Below, one piece after another: positions 9,930 through 20,195 of a stretch of 64,000 nucleotides of DNA (positions are counted from its first letter, which is position 1; the number at the start of each line of letters is the position of its first letter). Source of the DNA: Grimontia marina (GTDB taxonomy: Bacteria; Pseudomonadota; Gammaproteobacteria; Enterobacterales; Vibrionaceae); NCBI RefSeq assembly GCF_900060185.1, contig NZ_FIZY01000022.1, positions 1 through 64,000 on the forward strand, read 5' to 3'. A program made the position numbers and the translations under genes. The notes below the pieces were generated by a model. It ran no database searches. It was given only the letters and a program-made list of their open reading frames with translations, and was not told the DNA's origin.

Positions 9930-10442
9930 TCAGTTCAAGCGGTCGCGATCTTCATCTTTTCGCTGATATTCACCTTCGAAGGTGTTGCCACCATCATTCG
10001 AACCTTGATGAGGGCCGCGGTTAAAGGGGTCTTGTCCACCAAATGGTCCCTGATCTGACTGACCACCAAACCCACTTTGAAACCCAGCCACTTTCACCTT
10101 ACTCATAAACTGTTTTGCCAGCCAAGCTCGCGGCCAAGGCAATAACACCGCCATACCCATAGCATCGGTCATAAAGCCGGGAGTCAGAAGCAGCACGCCT
10201 GCCACTGCCAGCATCACTCCTTCAATGATTTGCTGTGCCGGTAACTCGCCCTGATTCATGCGTTGCTGCACCGTCATTAAGGTTTGCAGTCCCTGACTAC
10301 GAACCAATGAAGCCCCCACCACAGCGGTCAGTAAAATCAGCGCTACCGTCGGCCAAAGTCCCAACACGCCACCGACCTGAATAAACAGAGCAATTTCAAT
10401 CACAGGGACAGTAATGAACATCAACAGCAAGATTGGAAACAC
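9930..10442 (-). CDS. fxsA: FxsA family inner-membrane protein
   Basis: 170-aa membrane protein whose E. coli relative (suppressor of F exclusion of T7) is cytoplasmic-membrane located and of unclear biochemical role. The N-terminal part (MFPILLLMFITVPVIEIALFI) and the segment LTPGFMTDAMGMAVLLP are family hallmarks, with three to four helices. A hydrophilic Gly/Asn/Asp-rich tail of about 45 residues follows. In E. coli fxsA lies next to aspA and groESL; here it also lies next to aspA (divergent). Confidence 0.88.
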   Translation of the reverse strand: MFPILLLMFITVPVIEIALFIQVGGVLGLWPTVALILLTAVVGASLVRSQGLQTLMTVQQRMNQGELPAQQIIEGVMLAVAGVLLLTPGFMTDAMGMAVLLPWPRAWLAKQFMSKVKVAGFQSGFGGQSDQGPFGGQDPFNRGPHQGSNDGGNTFEGEYQRKDEDRDRLN

Positions 10443-10860
10443 AGCAAAACCTCATATTCGTGTCGAACCATCATAGTAACACTGGACTCAATGATTGCAT
10501 CGACAGCGTCGTTATTTCCCCTCATTAAAGGAGATCTGTTTGTAGCTTGGTTTTAAACAATGTACGCCGATATTGTACAGAATTTAACTGTATCAATACT
10601 TTTCGGCTGACAGATAAAACAATAGGAAACAAAGACAAACAAGCCGTCTAACGATCTGTATCACAGTTCTATGCAAATCGTTCCGCTTTGCTTTGATTGG
10701 TGATCTTTCTCATGTTTTTACCGCAACGGAGGAGTAGAATCAGCCAGCATAAACCGGGTGTAAAACATCGTTCACCCAGACAAAATCTCTGATGAATGGA
10801 CTCTACAGCGAAATTGTTGGCTACAGAATAACCAATATAAATTTCATTTAGGGCCAAATC
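10443..10860. other. Divergent fxsA/aspA upstream region (418 bp)
   Basis: This stretch must hold both promoters. I see an FNR-like half site (TTGAT near 10695), a TCACA half site near 10668 that could belong to a degenerate CRP site, and a weak GGGTG...CACCC hairpin around 10757-10780 in the aspA leader. None is strong enough to call singly. No coding sequence is supported. Confidence 0.4.
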
Positions 10861-12321
10861 ATGTCTCAGGCAATTGATTTCGAAAATAACCTAACCAACC
10901 CTCTTTTAGCGACCCGTATCGAAGAAGACTTGCTTGGCGAACGCCATGTACCGTCTGATGCGTATTACGGTATTCATACCCTTCGCGCTGTTGAGAACTT
11001 CAATATCTCCCGTACCACGATTTCTGATGTGCCAGAGTTCGTGCGGGGCATGGTCTTCACCAAGAAAGCCGCTGCGATGGCGAACAAAGAGCTGGGTGTT
11101 ATCCCAGCTGAAGTGGGCGACTACATCATCAAAGCGTGTGATGCGATTCTGGAAACCGGCAAATGTATGGATCAGTTCCCATCTGACGTTTACCAAGGTG
11201 GCGCAGGCACTTCTGTGAACATGAACGCGAACGAAGTGATCGCGAACCTGGCACTGGAACTGATGGGCAAAGAAAAGGGCGACTACGACGTCGTTAACCC
11301 TAACGACCACGTGAACAAGAGCCAGTCGACCAACTGTGCGTACCCAACCGGTTTCCGTATTGCGGTTTACAACAGCATCCTGAAGCTGATCGAATCCATC
11401 GACTACCTGCAAAATGAATTCGACGGTAAAGCAACCGAATTCAAAGGCGTGCTGAAAATGGGTCGTACCCAGCTTCAGGACGCAGTACCTATGACAGTAG
11501 GTCAAGAATTCCACGCGTTTGCGGTACTTCTGAAAGAAGAAGTTAAGAACCTGAAATACACCGCGGAACTGCTTCTAGAGGTGAATCTGGGCGCGACCGC
11601 TATCGGTACAGGTCTCAACGCAGCAGCAGGTTACCAACAACTGGCGGTTCAGCGTCTGGCAGAAGTGACGGGTCTGAACTGCACCCCTGCGGAAGACTTG
11701 ATTGAGGCGACTTCTGACTGTGGCGCTTACGTGATGGTTCACGGCGCACTGAAACGTCTGGCGGTGAAACTGTCGAAGATCTGTAACGACCTGCGTTTGC
11801 TGTCTTCTGGTCCCCGCGCTGGCTTCAACGAAATCAACCTGCCGGAAATGCAGGCGGGTTCTTCTATCATGCCAGCGAAAGTAAACCCGGTGATCCCAGA
11901 AGTGGTTAACCAAGTGTGCTTTAAGGTGATCGGTAACGACACCACGGTGACCTTTGCAGCAGAAGCCGGTCAGCTGCAGCTGAACGTGATGGAACCTGTG
12001 ATTGGTCAGGCGCTGTTCGAGTCTATCGAAATCCTGTCTAACGCCTGCGTGAACCTGGGCGAGAAGTGCATCAACGGTATCACGGTTAACAAAGAAATCT
12101 GTGAAGCCTTCGTTTACAATTCCATCGGCATCGTCACTTACCTAAACCCGTTCATTGGCCACCACGAAGGTGACATCGTCGGTAAGATTTGTGCGGAAAC
12201 CGGTAAGAGCGTCCGTGAAGTGGTCTTGGAAAGAGGATTGCTGACGGAAGAGCAACTCGATGATATCTTCTCCGTCGAAAACTTGATGCATCCGCAATAT
12301 AAAGCGAAGCGCTATAACTAA
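10861..12321 (+). CDS. aspA: Aspartate ammonia-lyase
   Basis: Reversible deamination of L-aspartate to fumarate and ammonia. The 486-aa product belongs to the fumarase/aspartase superfamily, with the signature [11 protein letters not shown] near residue 336, plus the upstream [11 protein letters not shown] and [10 protein letters not shown] active-site regions. It is followed by its own terminator and then dcuA. This is the anaerobic aspartate-fumarate respiration pairing: AspA makes fumarate and DcuA exchanges aspartate for succinate. Confidence 0.97.
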   Translation: MSQAIDFENNLTNPLLATRIEEDLLGERHVPSDAYYGIHTLRAVENFNISRTTISDVPEFVRGMVFTKKAAAMANKELGVIPAEVGDYIIKACDAILETGKCMDQFPSDVYQGGAGTSVNMNANEVIANLALELMGKEKGDYDVVNPNDHVNKSQSTNCAYPTGFRIAVYNSILKLIESIDYLQNEFDGKATEFKGVLKMGRTQLQDAVPMTVGQEFHAFAVLLKEEVKNLKYTAELLLEVNLGATAIGTGLNAAAGYQQLAVQRLAEVTGLNCTPAEDLIEATSDCGAYVMVHGALKRLAVKLSKICNDLRLLSSGPRAGFNEINLPEMQAGSSIMPAKVNPVIPEVVNQVCFKVIGNDTTVTFAAEAGQLQLNVMEPVIGQALFESIEILSNACVNLGEKCINGITVNKEICEAFVYNSIGIVTYLNPFIGHHEGDIVGKICAETGKSVREVVLERGLLTEEQLDDIFSVENLMHPQYKAKRYN

Positions 12322-12333
12322 GCGTTGAAAGAA

Positions 12334-12362
12334 TGGGTACTCACGATGAGTACCCTTTTTTA
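12334..12362 (+). terminator. Rho-independent terminator after aspA
   Basis: GGGTACTCA - CGA - TGAGTACCC is followed by TTTTTTAG, 13 nt past the stop. Confidence 0.9.
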
Positions 12363-12534
12363 GTTTTTCTGCCCAGCTGTTTTGAACATCTGGGCTTTAA
12401 AGCCCAAACGTAGGTACTTTTTTACATTCACTGCGCCCTAAAAACCCTAGTTTTTACAAGGCAATGAGCACCATAAGACAGTGACTCCGTTTGGTTTTTA
12501 TTTTTTGTATTAATAATCTGAACAGGAGTTACCC

Positions 12535-13842
12535 ATGGTAGCAGTGGAGTTGTTCGTCGTTCTTGCGTTCATCTATCTGGGCGCACGGATTGGCGGTATT
12601 GGTATCGGCTTGGCCGGTGGCGCGGGTGTTGTTGCTCTGTCCTTATTCTTGGGAATGCCAACCTCGCAAAGCTATATCCCTATCGACGTTATCTTGATCA
12701 TCATGTCCGTGATCACCGCAATTGCAGCGATGCAGGTTGCTGGCGGTATGGACTGGTTGGTTGAGAAAGCCGAAGATTTTCTTCGTAAGAATCCTAAACA
12801 AATTACCTTCTACGCACCGATCGTCACTTATCTGATGACGCTAATGGCAGGTACCGGCCACACTGCCTTCTCAACCCTTCCTGTGATTGCAGAAGTGGCG
12901 AAAGAGCAAGGCATCCGCCCATCACGCCCACTTTCTATCGCGGTTGTTGCGTCTCAAATCGCGATCACAGCGTCTCCAATCTCTGCTGCTGTGGTGTTCT
13001 TCTCTGGCATTCTTGAGCCGCTGGGTATCGGTTACCTGACTCTGCTGGCTATCTGTATTCCAACTACGTTCGTTGCCTGTATGGCAGGTGCATTTGTGGC
13101 GAACTTCCTGGGTTGTGAACTGAAAGATGATCCTGTTTACCAAGAGCGTCTGGAAAAAGGCCTGATCAAGCTGCAAGGAACCACCAAGCGTGAAATCGCA
13201 CCTACCGCGAAAAAAGCAACGTACATCTTCCTGGGTGCCATCGTGCTGGTGGTGGCTTACGCCGCAGCGATTTCAGGGTCAATCGGCCTGATTGAAAACC
13301 CAACACTGGGTCGTAACGAAGCCATCATGACCTTCATGCTGGCGGCGGCGGCGCTGATTGTTGCAACCACTAAAATCGATGCATCGAAAATCCCATCTGC
13401 ACCGACTTTCCGCTCAGGTATGACAGCGTGTGTGTGTGTACTGGGTGTGGCTTGGTTGGGTTCAACCTTTGTGAACGCGCACGTTGAAGGTATCAAAGAA
13501 GTCGCGGGCACCTTGCTGTCTGACTACCCATGGATGCTGGCTATGGTGCTGTTCTTTGCTTCGATGTTGCTCTACTCACAAGGTGCGACCACAGTTGCCC
13601 TGATGCCAGCGGCACTGGCGATTGGCGTTGCACCACTGACAGCGATTGCTTCGTTTGCGGCAGTGAGTGCGCTGTTCGTTCTGCCAACTTACCCAACACT
13701 GTTGGCTGCGGTTGAAATGGACGATACAGGTTCAACCCGTATCGGCAATCTGGTCTTCAACCACCCGTTCTTCATTCCAGGCGTGGTCACCATTGCCACT
13801 GCCGTTGTGCTGGGCTTTGTGGTAGGCGGCATTGTGCTGTAA
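12535..13842 (+). CDS. dcuA: Anaerobic C4-dicarboxylate transporter DcuA
   Basis: Inner-membrane antiporter for aspartate, fumarate and succinate. The 435-aa polytopic protein has Dcu-family features: AGAGFVALSLFLG-like N-terminal helices, MTLMAGTGHTAFSTLPVI near residue 101 and SQIAITASPISAAVV near residue 141. A GGAG site lies 6-7 nt before the ATG at 12535. It has its own upstream region of 172 bp and is separated from aspA by a terminator, so it can be transcribed alone as well as by read-through. Confidence 0.95.
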   Translation: MVAVELFVVLAFIYLGARIGGIGIGLAGGAGVVALSLFLGMPTSQSYIPIDVILIIMSVITAIAAMQVAGGMDWLVEKAEDFLRKNPKQITFYAPIVTYLMTLMAGTGHTAFSTLPVIAEVAKEQGIRPSRPLSIAVVASQIAITASPISAAVVFFSGILEPLGIGYLTLLAICIPTTFVACMAGAFVANFLGCELKDDPVYQERLEKGLIKLQGTTKREIAPTAKKATYIFLGAIVLVVAYAAAISGSIGLIENPTLGRNEAIMTFMLAAAALIVATTKIDASKIPSAPTFRSGMTACVCVLGVAWLGSTFVNAHVEGIKEVAGTLLSDYPWMLAMVLFFASMLLYSQGATTVALMPAALAIGVAPLTAIASFAAVSALFVLPTYPTLLAAVEMDDTGSTRIGNLVFNHPFFIPGVVTIATAVVLGFVVGGIVL

Positions 13843-13857
13843 CCCAAAACAATGACG

Positions 13858-13890
13858 ATGAAAAAGGACACTTTGGCGTCCTTTTTCATT
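13858..13890 (+). terminator. Rho-independent terminator after dcuA
   Basis: The perfect inverted repeat ATGAAAAAGGAC / GTCCTTTTTCAT has an 8-nt loop. It lies 15 nt after the dcuA stop. Confidence 0.85.
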
Positions 13891-13970
13891 ATGCGATCTT
13901 CGTTGGAAACGAATTCGGGCTTTCCCGGTCTCAGTGATATAGTTCATTCAATTTTTAATAAACCGTTTTG

Positions 13971-15785
13971 ATGAAGGCTATGTCCAAAATAGGCTCACGA
14001 CTTTTTGCGATTTTTGCGCTGGCGCTGATAAGTGCCCTTCCCGCCAAGGCAGAATTTACCCTTTTCAATTCTCCGGCACCGGCGGCGGGCAATGCGCCTG
14101 CGTTTGTTCCTGTGGATCAGGCATTTCCTTTCAACTTTACCCAACAAGGCGATCGGGTTTATCTCGATTGGCAAGTTCTGCCTGGCTACTATCTTTATCA
14201 GGACAAAATAGAAGTTGTTCCCAGTGACGACGCCAGAATTGGCGCGCTGGATATGCGTCAGGGACAGCCTTACCAAGACGAATTCTTCGGTGAGGTTTCA
14301 ATTTACAAAGCACCGCTGACGGTAAGCGTGCCACTGCTTGAAGCGACAGATAACTCACTGCTGAAAGTCACCTACCAAGGCTGTGCAGAAGCGGGGTTCT
14401 GTTACCCGCCAGAAACCGTCACCGTCCCATTAATCGCAGTTGCCGCTGGCAGTGAAGCGCCACCGGCATCTGTCGTTAGCACGCCTGTTGAACCAGCGAA
14501 AACGGCCTCCTCTGGCTCAAGTTCGTCTTCCACAGAAGTGAGCAGCCTCGCCGATAACTGGTGGCAGCCGTTGCTGTTTTTGGGCTTGGGCATTGGTTTG
14601 GCGTTCACGCCATGTGTACTGCCGATGTACCCGATTTTGACCGGTATCGTGCTGGGTGGCGGCAAGAAAACTCACGGGCAGACCTTCCGTCTTTCCATGC
14701 TTTATGTACAGGGTATGGCGCTGACTTACACCCTGCTGGGACTGGTTGTCGCTTCGGCTGGCTTACAGTTTCAGGCGGCTTTCCAACACCCTTATGTGTT
14801 GATTGGTTTGAGTGCGCTCTTTGTGCTGCTGGCACTGTCGATGTTTGGCGTGTTTAACCTGCAACTTCCGGCCACTCTTCAAACCAAGCTAAGCGAAATC
14901 AGCAACCAGCAAAAAGGCGGGAGCAACCTTGGTGTGTTCACCATGGGCGCGATCTCTGGGTTAATTTGCTCGCCATGCACCACAGCGCCGTTATCCGGAG
15001 CACTTTTGTATGTCGCGCAAAGCGGTGATCTTCTGACAGGCGCAGTCACACTCTACGCACTGGCATTGGGTATGGGCATTCCGCTCATCATCGCGGCGAT
15101 GTTTGGCAACAAACTGCTGCCTAAAGCCGGTGGCTGGATGGACAGAGTCAAAGTCTTCTTCGGTCTGGTGCTCTTGGCAGCGCCTATCTTCCTGCTGGAA
15201 CGTCTGCTGCCAGAAAGCGTCAGCGTGTGGCTGTGGGCAGCCTGGATGTTGGTATCACTCGGCTGGTTGTATCACATCAGCCGTACACTCCAGCCAGGCA
15301 AGCTCGCTAGCGCACTCGGGATTATCGCGATCCTCGGCTTGAGTGGTGGTGCAGCTTACACCTATAACGCCGTATTTGCGCCTGCTGCGAAAGCCGAAGT
15401 GCCATCGGTCGAGTTCATTAAGATTGCCAATATCGACGATCTGAATCGAGAACTGGCAGCAGCCAAATCCGCAGGCAAGCCGGTGATGCTGGATTTCTAT
15501 GCCGACTGGTGTGTGGCGTGTAAGGAGTTCGAGAAGTACACCTTCCACGATGCAAACGTGGCACCGGAGCTGAAAAACTTCGTTTTGCTGCAGGCTGATG
15601 TCACCGCTAACCGTCCGCAGGACATCAAAATGCTGACTTCCCTTAATGTGCTGGGTTTACCCACTATCGATTTTTGGGATGCTAACGGGAATCCACTTCC
15701 TGATGCCCGTTTGACCGGATTTATGGAAGCTAAACCCTTCCTTTTCCATCTTGAGCAAAATCAGTTGATTAACAAACAAGGCTGA
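13971..15785 (+). CDS. dsbD: Protein-disulfide reductase DsbD
   Basis: Transfers electrons from cytosolic thioredoxin across the inner membrane to periplasmic DsbC/DsbG and cytochrome-maturation proteins. All three redox modules are intact. A signal peptide (residues 1-24) is followed by the alpha domain with C138/C144 in [10 protein letters not shown]. The eight-helix beta domain carries C215 (TPCVLP) and C336 (SPCTTAP). A C-terminal thioredoxin-like domain has C514-V-A-C517. Starts at 13971 or 13980 are both possible, and neither has a strong ribosome site. It is monocistronic here. Confidence 0.96.
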   Translation: MKAMSKIGSRLFAIFALALISALPAKAEFTLFNSPAPAAGNAPAFVPVDQAFPFNFTQQGDRVYLDWQVLPGYYLYQDKIEVVPSDDARIGALDMRQGQPYQDEFFGEVSIYKAPLTVSVPLLEATDNSLLKVTYQGCAEAGFCYPPETVTVPLIAVAAGSEAPPASVVSTPVEPAKTASSGSSSSSTEVSSLADNWWQPLLFLGLGIGLAFTPCVLPMYPILTGIVLGGGKKTHGQTFRLSMLYVQGMALTYTLLGLVVASAGLQFQAAFQHPYVLIGLSALFVLLALSMFGVFNLQLPATLQTKLSEISNQQKGGSNLGVFTMGAISGLICSPCTTAPLSGALLYVAQSGDLLTGAVTLYALALGMGIPLIIAAMFGNKLLPKAGGWMDRVKVFFGLVLLAAPIFLLERLLPESVSVWLWAAWMLVSLGWLYHISRTLQPGKLASALGIIAILGLSGGAAYTYNAVFAPAAKAEVPSVEFIKIANIDDLNRELAAAKSAGKPVMLDFYADWCVACKEFEKYTFHDANVAPELKNFVLLQADVTANRPQDIKMLTSLNVLGLPTIDFWDANGNPLPDARLTGFMEAKPFLFHLEQNQLINKQG

Positions 15786-15905
15786 TTGCATACAAACTTG
15801 ATCGCCCCGACATTGCCAACAAATGACGGGGGATCAAGCTCTTACTTCCTACCTATGCAAATTGATCAATCACCACCCCGATGTTAGCGTTTTTGTTAAA
15901 GAGGT

Positions 15906-16559
15906 ATGAACGAAATCGCCATGGAAGCTCAATACACCATTGTCATCGCTGACGACCACCCTTTGTTTCGCAATGCACTGTTCCAATCTGTGCATATGGC
16001 GATCAGTGGTGCCAATTTGCTGGAAGCCGACTCGCTAGACAGTCTGACTGCCCTGCTGGAAAAAGAACCCGACATTGATTTGCTGCTGTTGGATCTGAAA
16101 ATGCCTGGCGCTAATGGAATGTCCGGTCTGATCCACCTTCGCGTCCAATACCCAGAGCTTCCAATTGTGGTGATTTCAGCCAGTGAAGAGGCCAGCGTAG
16201 TCCGTCAAGTAAAAGCCAACGGTGCGATTGGTTTTATTCCGAAATCCAGTGACATGCGCGAGCTGATAAACAGCCTCAATCACGTGCTTGAGGGTGAGAC
16301 GTGCTTCCCTGCCGGTATCGATTTCAGTGATGACAGCGATGAAGAGTCACTGATGGATAAGATCTCTTCTCTCACGCCACAGCAATACAAAGTGCTCAAC
16401 ATGCTCAATGATGGCCTGCTGAACAAGCAGATTGCTTACGAGTTGGATGTATCAGAGGCTACTATCAAAGCGCACATGACCGCGATCTTCCGTAAACTCG
16501 GGGTGAAAAACCGTACTCAGGCGGTCATTCTCTTGCAGCAAATGGACCAAGACGCTTAA
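15906..16559 (+). CDS. crbR: NarL/LuxR-type response regulator, CrbR-like
   Basis: Two-component output protein of 217 aa. The receiver domain (residues 8-130) has the acidic pair in IADDHPLF, phospho-acceptor D63 in LLLLDLKMPG and a lysine in FIPKSSD. A LuxR-type helix-turn-helix follows (LTPQQYKVLNMLNDGLLNKQ through KAHMTAIFRKLGVKNRTQ). In Vibrio cholerae CrbR pairs with the CrbS transporter-kinase and activates acs. The CrbS-like kinase and the actP and acs genes are all within 14 kb here, so the assignment is by context plus family. ATG at 15921 is an alternative start. Confidence 0.8.
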   Translation: MNEIAMEAQYTIVIADDHPLFRNALFQSVHMAISGANLLEADSLDSLTALLEKEPDIDLLLLDLKMPGANGMSGLIHLRVQYPELPIVVISASEEASVVRQVKANGAIGFIPKSSDMRELINSLNHVLEGETCFPAGIDFSDDSDEESLMDKISSLTPQQYKVLNMLNDGLLNKQIAYELDVSEATIKAHMTAIFRKLGVKNRTQAVILLQQMDQDA

Positions 16560-16698
16560 CGTCTCCCCGCACACCTAATTCGAAGATTTTCTCAATCCCT
16601 TTCAGGCGATGTTCAGTTAACTCGTGTACAATCACGCCTCATGGCTCGTTGCCCTGACGAGCCCCGATTGACCTTCTCTTGGTTCCAAGGAGGCCAAC

Positions 16699-17331
16699 AT
16701 GTTAAGCGCACTTATCACCCAATTTGTTGTTCTATGGGCTGTTATCGATCCTATTGGCTCAGTCCCTGTCTATCTATCACAAACCAGTCATATGTCTGAA
16801 AAGCAACGGCGAATCGTGGCTTTGAAAGCCGTTGGTATTGCAACGCTGATACTGCTGTTCTTTTTGATTGCCGGTCAGTTTTTGCTGGAAGCCATGCAAA
16901 TTCCTTTGCCGGCCTTTCAGGCGGCAGGTGGACTTGTATTATTGCTGTTTGCCTTGAGTATGATCTTTGGTGAGAGCAAACCCGATCAGGAAACCAAGCT
17001 ATGCAGTCACTCACTCTCACATTCTGATCTGGCTGAAGCAGCGGTATATCCTTTGGCGGTCCCTTCGATTGCCTCGCCAGGTGCAATGATGGCGATTGTC
17101 ATGTTGACCGACAATCATCGTTTCGCCGTGATGGAACAGGTCGTCACCGCAGGCCTTATGCTACTAGTATTAATCGTCACTTTATTACTGCTTTTCAGCG
17201 CTGGATTTATCCATCGAATCATCGGCCGCGTGGGCGCTTCGATCATAAGCCGCGTTATGGGTCTCATCCTTGCAGCCGTTGCAACAAGTAATTTGCTTCA
17301 AGGCATACTCGACTTTTACACCTTAGCCTAA
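16699..17331 (+). CDS. MarC family integral membrane protein
   Basis: 210-aa polytopic protein (six predicted helices) of the MarC/UPF0056 family, whose function is not established. Family segments seen are VIDPIGSVPVYL near residue 17 and the conserved YPLAVPSIASPGAM stretch near residue 115. AAGGAGG precedes the ATG. It lies between crbR and the actP operon with its own short upstream region; no link to acetate metabolism is implied. Confidence 0.88.
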   Translation: MLSALITQFVVLWAVIDPIGSVPVYLSQTSHMSEKQRRIVALKAVGIATLILLFFLIAGQFLLEAMQIPLPAFQAAGGLVLLLFALSMIFGESKPDQETKLCSHSLSHSDLAEAAVYPLAVPSIASPGAMMAIVMLTDNHRFAVMEQVVTAGLMLLVLIVTLLLLFSAGFIHRIIGRVGASIISRVMGLILAAVATSNLLQGILDFYTLA

Positions 17332-17338
17332 AGCCTAT

Positions 17339-17352
17339 TAGACCTTGGTCTA
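17339..17352. promoter_or_regulatory. TAGACC palindrome upstream of DUF485-actP (candidate regulator site)
   Basis: TAGACC-TT-GGTCTA is a perfect 6-bp inverted repeat 170 bp before the DUF485 gene. A TAGACC half-site also occurs upstream of acs (27896-27901), accompanied by two further GACC words (27874 and 27890). Shared presence at the two acetate genes suggests a CrbR or other common regulator site, which is inference only. Confidence 0.4.
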
Positions 17353-17522
17353 GCTTAACATTTCATTAACATAACACTTTCTTGTGTCAAATCACAGAAA
17401 ACTCCTGATAGCAGGAGGTTAGCCTCATTTTTCAATCGACTAAAGTTGCAGTGTCTCCTTGTGCCTTGGCTGCTATTGTCAAATCGTAACAATCCGTTAA
17501 CTCGTCACTTAAGGAGATGGTG

Positions 17523-17795
17523 ATGTCTGAGGAACAGAAACAAGATAACGCCAAAGCCTATTGGCAAAAAAACGTCAGGTTGATGATTTATCTACTTGCC
17601 GTTTGGTTCGTGGTGTCGTTTGGATGCGGCATCCTATTTGTTGATCAACTCAACGAAATTCGTATCGGCGGCTACAAGCTAGGCTTCTGGTTCGCACAAC
17701 AGGGGTCAATTTATACCTTCTTGGCCATCATTTTTGTTTACGCCTTTCAGATGCGCAAACTCGATAAAGAGTTTGGCGTAGATGATGACGAGTAA
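17523..17795 (+). CDS. DUF485 membrane protein (YjcH-like)
   Basis: 90-aa protein with two transmembrane helices (about residues 18-42 and 55-80). DUF485 proteins are regularly encoded just before the acetate symporter ActP and are thought to be an accessory or small subunit. AAGGAG at 17511-17516 fits the ATG at 17523 better than the one at 17517. It lies 12 nt before actP, in the same operon. Confidence 0.9.
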   Translation: MSEEQKQDNAKAYWQKNVRLMIYLLAVWFVVSFGCGILFVDQLNEIRIGGYKLGFWFAQQGSIYTFLAIIFVYAFQMRKLDKEFGVDDDE

Positions 17796-17807
17796 GGAGC
17801 AGTAGTC

Positions 17808-19535
17808 ATGGATTTGAAAACCGTTACTTACCTTGTCGTAGGTTTCACATTCGTTCTCTACATCGGGATCGCAATTTGGGCCCGCGCAGGTTCAACGAAA
17901 GAGTTCTATGTTGCAGGCGGTGGTGTAAACCCTGTTGCAAACGGCATGGCAACGGCAGCGGACTGGATGTCTGCAGCTTCGTTTATTTCAATGGCAGGTC
18001 TGATTGGCTTTATGGGATACGGCGGTTCTGTATTCCTGATGGGCTGGACAGGCGGCTACGTACTTCTGGCACTGCTGCTTGCGCCTTACCTGCGTAAGTT
18101 CGGTAAGTTTACTGTTCCAGAGTTTATCGGTGAGCGTTTTTACTCGAACACAGCACGTGTGGTAGCCGTAATCTGTCTGATCATCGCATCGGTAACTTAC
18201 GTTATCGGTCAGATGAAGGGGGTGGGCGTAGCATTTGGTCGCTTCCTGGAAGTTGACTACGCAACAGGCCTTTACATCGGTATGGCGATCGTATTCATAT
18301 ACGCAGTACTTGGCGGAATGAAAGGTATCACCTATACACAGATTGCTCAGTACTGTGTCCTGATTCTGGCATACACCATTCCAGCCATCTTTATCTCGCT
18401 GCAACTGACTGGCCATCCTCTGCCACAAATTGGCTTAGGCAGCACCATGACCGGCACGGATACCTATTTGCTTGACCGGCTCGATCAGGTGGTCTCTGAA
18501 CTTGGGTTCACTGAATACACCACATCAGTCCGCGGTGACACCCTTAACATGTTCGTTTACACCATGTCACTGATGATCGGTACTGCAGGTCTGCCACACG
18601 TCATCATCCGTTTCTTCACAGTACCAAAAGTACGTGATGCACGTATCTCTGCAGGTTGGGCACTGTTCTTCATCGCGATTCTGTACACCACTGCACCAGC
18701 CGTTGCAGCAATGGCGCGTCTGAACCTAATGGATACGGTGAACCCTGCACCAGGCCAGCACCTTGCGTATGACGAGCGTCCTGACTGGTTTAAGAACTGG
18801 GAAAAAACGGGTCTGCTTGGCTTTGATGACAAGAACAATGACGGCAAGATCAACTACACCTCTGACAAAGCAACGAATGAGCTGAAAGTTGACCGTGACA
18901 TCATGGTTCTGGCGAACCCTGAAATCGCGAAACTGCCAAACTGGGTTATCGCGCTGGTTGCAGCGGGTGGTCTGGCAGCGGCACTATCAACAGCTGCAGG
19001 TTTGCTCCTGGCTATCTCGTCGGCGGTGTCCCATGACTTGCTGAAAGGGGTCTTCAGGCCTGATATTTCAGAGAAGAACGAGCTCATGGCAAGCCGAATA
19101 GCGATGGCGGTGGCGATTGCCTTTGCTGGTTACCTGGGTCTAAACCCACCAGGCTTCGCAGCCGGCACGGTAGCCCTCGCCTTCGGCTTGGCCGCCTCCT
19201 CTATCTTCCCTGCACTGATGATGGGTATCTTCTCTAAGACCATCAACAAGGAAGGTGCGATTGCCGGTATGATTGCTGGTATCAGTGTGACACTGTTCTA
19301 TGTCTTCCAGCACAAAGGCATCCTGTTTATCGCTGACTGGAAATACCTGGAAAGCTGGGGCAGCAACTGGTTCCTGGGCATTGAGCCAAATGCATTCGGT
19401 GCGATTGGTGCGCTCGTGAACTTCATTGTTGCTATCGCGGTATCCCGCGTAACAGCTGAAACTCCACAACACGTTAAAGATCTGGTTGAACACGTTCGTA
19501 TCCCTGGCGGGGCGGGCGAAGCGCAAGACCACTAA
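17808..19535 (+). CDS. actP: Cation/acetate symporter ActP
   Basis: Sodium:solute symporter family (SSS) carrier for acetate and other short carboxylates in the inner membrane. The 575-aa protein has about 13 to 14 helices. SSS features are the FYVAGGGVNPVANGMATAAD segment in helix 1-2 and the later GGLAAALSTAAGLLLAISSA (near residue 384). It forms an operon with the DUF485 gene and ends in a terminator. Together with Acs it makes the acetate-scavenging module controlled by CrbRS-type systems. Confidence 0.94.
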   Translation: MDLKTVTYLVVGFTFVLYIGIAIWARAGSTKEFYVAGGGVNPVANGMATAADWMSAASFISMAGLIGFMGYGGSVFLMGWTGGYVLLALLLAPYLRKFGKFTVPEFIGERFYSNTARVVAVICLIIASVTYVIGQMKGVGVAFGRFLEVDYATGLYIGMAIVFIYAVLGGMKGITYTQIAQYCVLILAYTIPAIFISLQLTGHPLPQIGLGSTMTGTDTYLLDRLDQVVSELGFTEYTTSVRGDTLNMFVYTMSLMIGTAGLPHVIIRFFTVPKVRDARISAGWALFFIAILYTTAPAVAAMARLNLMDTVNPAPGQHLAYDERPDWFKNWEKTGLLGFDDKNNDGKINYTSDKATNELKVDRDIMVLANPEIAKLPNWVIALVAAGGLAAALSTAAGLLLAISSAVSHDLLKGVFRPDISEKNELMASRIAMAVAIAFAGYLGLNPPGFAAGTVALAFGLAASSIFPALMMGIFSKTINKEGAIAGMIAGISVTLFYVFQHKGILFIADWKYLESWGSNWFLGIEPNAFGAIGALVNFIVAIAVSRVTAETPQHVKDLVEHVRIPGGAGEAQDH

Positions 19536-19577
19536 TCACTGACGCTGAGCGCTTAGATAAGAGCGTCACGTTAACGC

Positions 19578-19606
19578 TAAAAAGCCCCGCTCAGGGGCTT
19601 TTTTTA
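19578..19606 (+). terminator. Rho-independent terminator after actP
   Basis: AAAAAGCCCC - GCTCA - GGGGCTTTTTTT, about 45 nt past the actP stop. Confidence 0.92.
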
Positions 19607-19673
19607 TCCTCAGAGGACGACCTCACTATGGTATGTTACCTCTTAGCCCAAGGAAGAAAGCGAACTCTTTATC

Positions 19674-20165
19674 ATGTTAAAAAACAAACACGTAATTGCC
19701 GCCATGCTCGTGGCACCGATTCTGGCCTTGATTGCCTATTTTGGCGTGGATTTGGCTGTCAGCGAAAAGCCCCATGCTGCCAAGGAAGGGGAAACCTATA
19801 AACTCGCTGCTGACTCAAACTGTCGATACACCAGTGGTATCTGCTCGCTGGAAAATGGCGACTTCAAACTCAAGCTGCGTTCAGAAAGCCTGTCTGACAG
19901 TGAGGTGGTGTTAAAGCTGACGTCGGAATATCCGCTGGAAGGCGCAAAAATCAGCCTGATTCAGAAAGAAGGTGACCGTTCAAACCCGGTCGATATGGAT
20001 GTTAATGGCACAAACGCTAAAGAATGGTGGGTAGACCTGCCAGCCCCCAACTCAGAAGACAGTGAAATCCATCTGGTGGTGAAATCAGACGGTACCTTGT
20101 ATTACGGTGAAACCACCGCTGTGTTCGTAGAGTACAAAACCCTTCTTAATAAGGAGCAGCAATAA
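19674..20165 (+). CDS. Hypothetical membrane-anchored protein
   Basis: 163-aa protein of unrecognised family. An N-terminal hydrophobic helix (residues 8-29) looks like a signal anchor or uncleaved signal. The rest (about residues 40-155) is a predicted beta-rich extracytoplasmic domain with two cysteines (CRYTSGIC) that could form a disulfide. It stands between the actP terminator and the convergent small gene after crbS. Good codon use and an unbroken frame support it being real. I assign no function. Confidence 0.7.
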   Translation: MLKNKHVIAAMLVAPILALIAYFGVDLAVSEKPHAAKEGETYKLAADSNCRYTSGICSLENGDFKLKLRSESLSDSEVVLKLTSEYPLEGAKISLIQKEGDRSNPVDMDVNGTNAKEWWVDLPAPNSEDSEIHLVVKSDGTLYYGETTAVFVEYKTLLNKEQQ

Positions 20166-20195
20166 GCCACTCCTGCATATCTCAAATCAGTTTTA

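Noticed and set aside
17390-17405. CRP-like site TGTGTCAAATCACA upstream of actP
   Set aside because: Spacing between the half sites is shorter than the TGTGA-N6-TCACA consensus.
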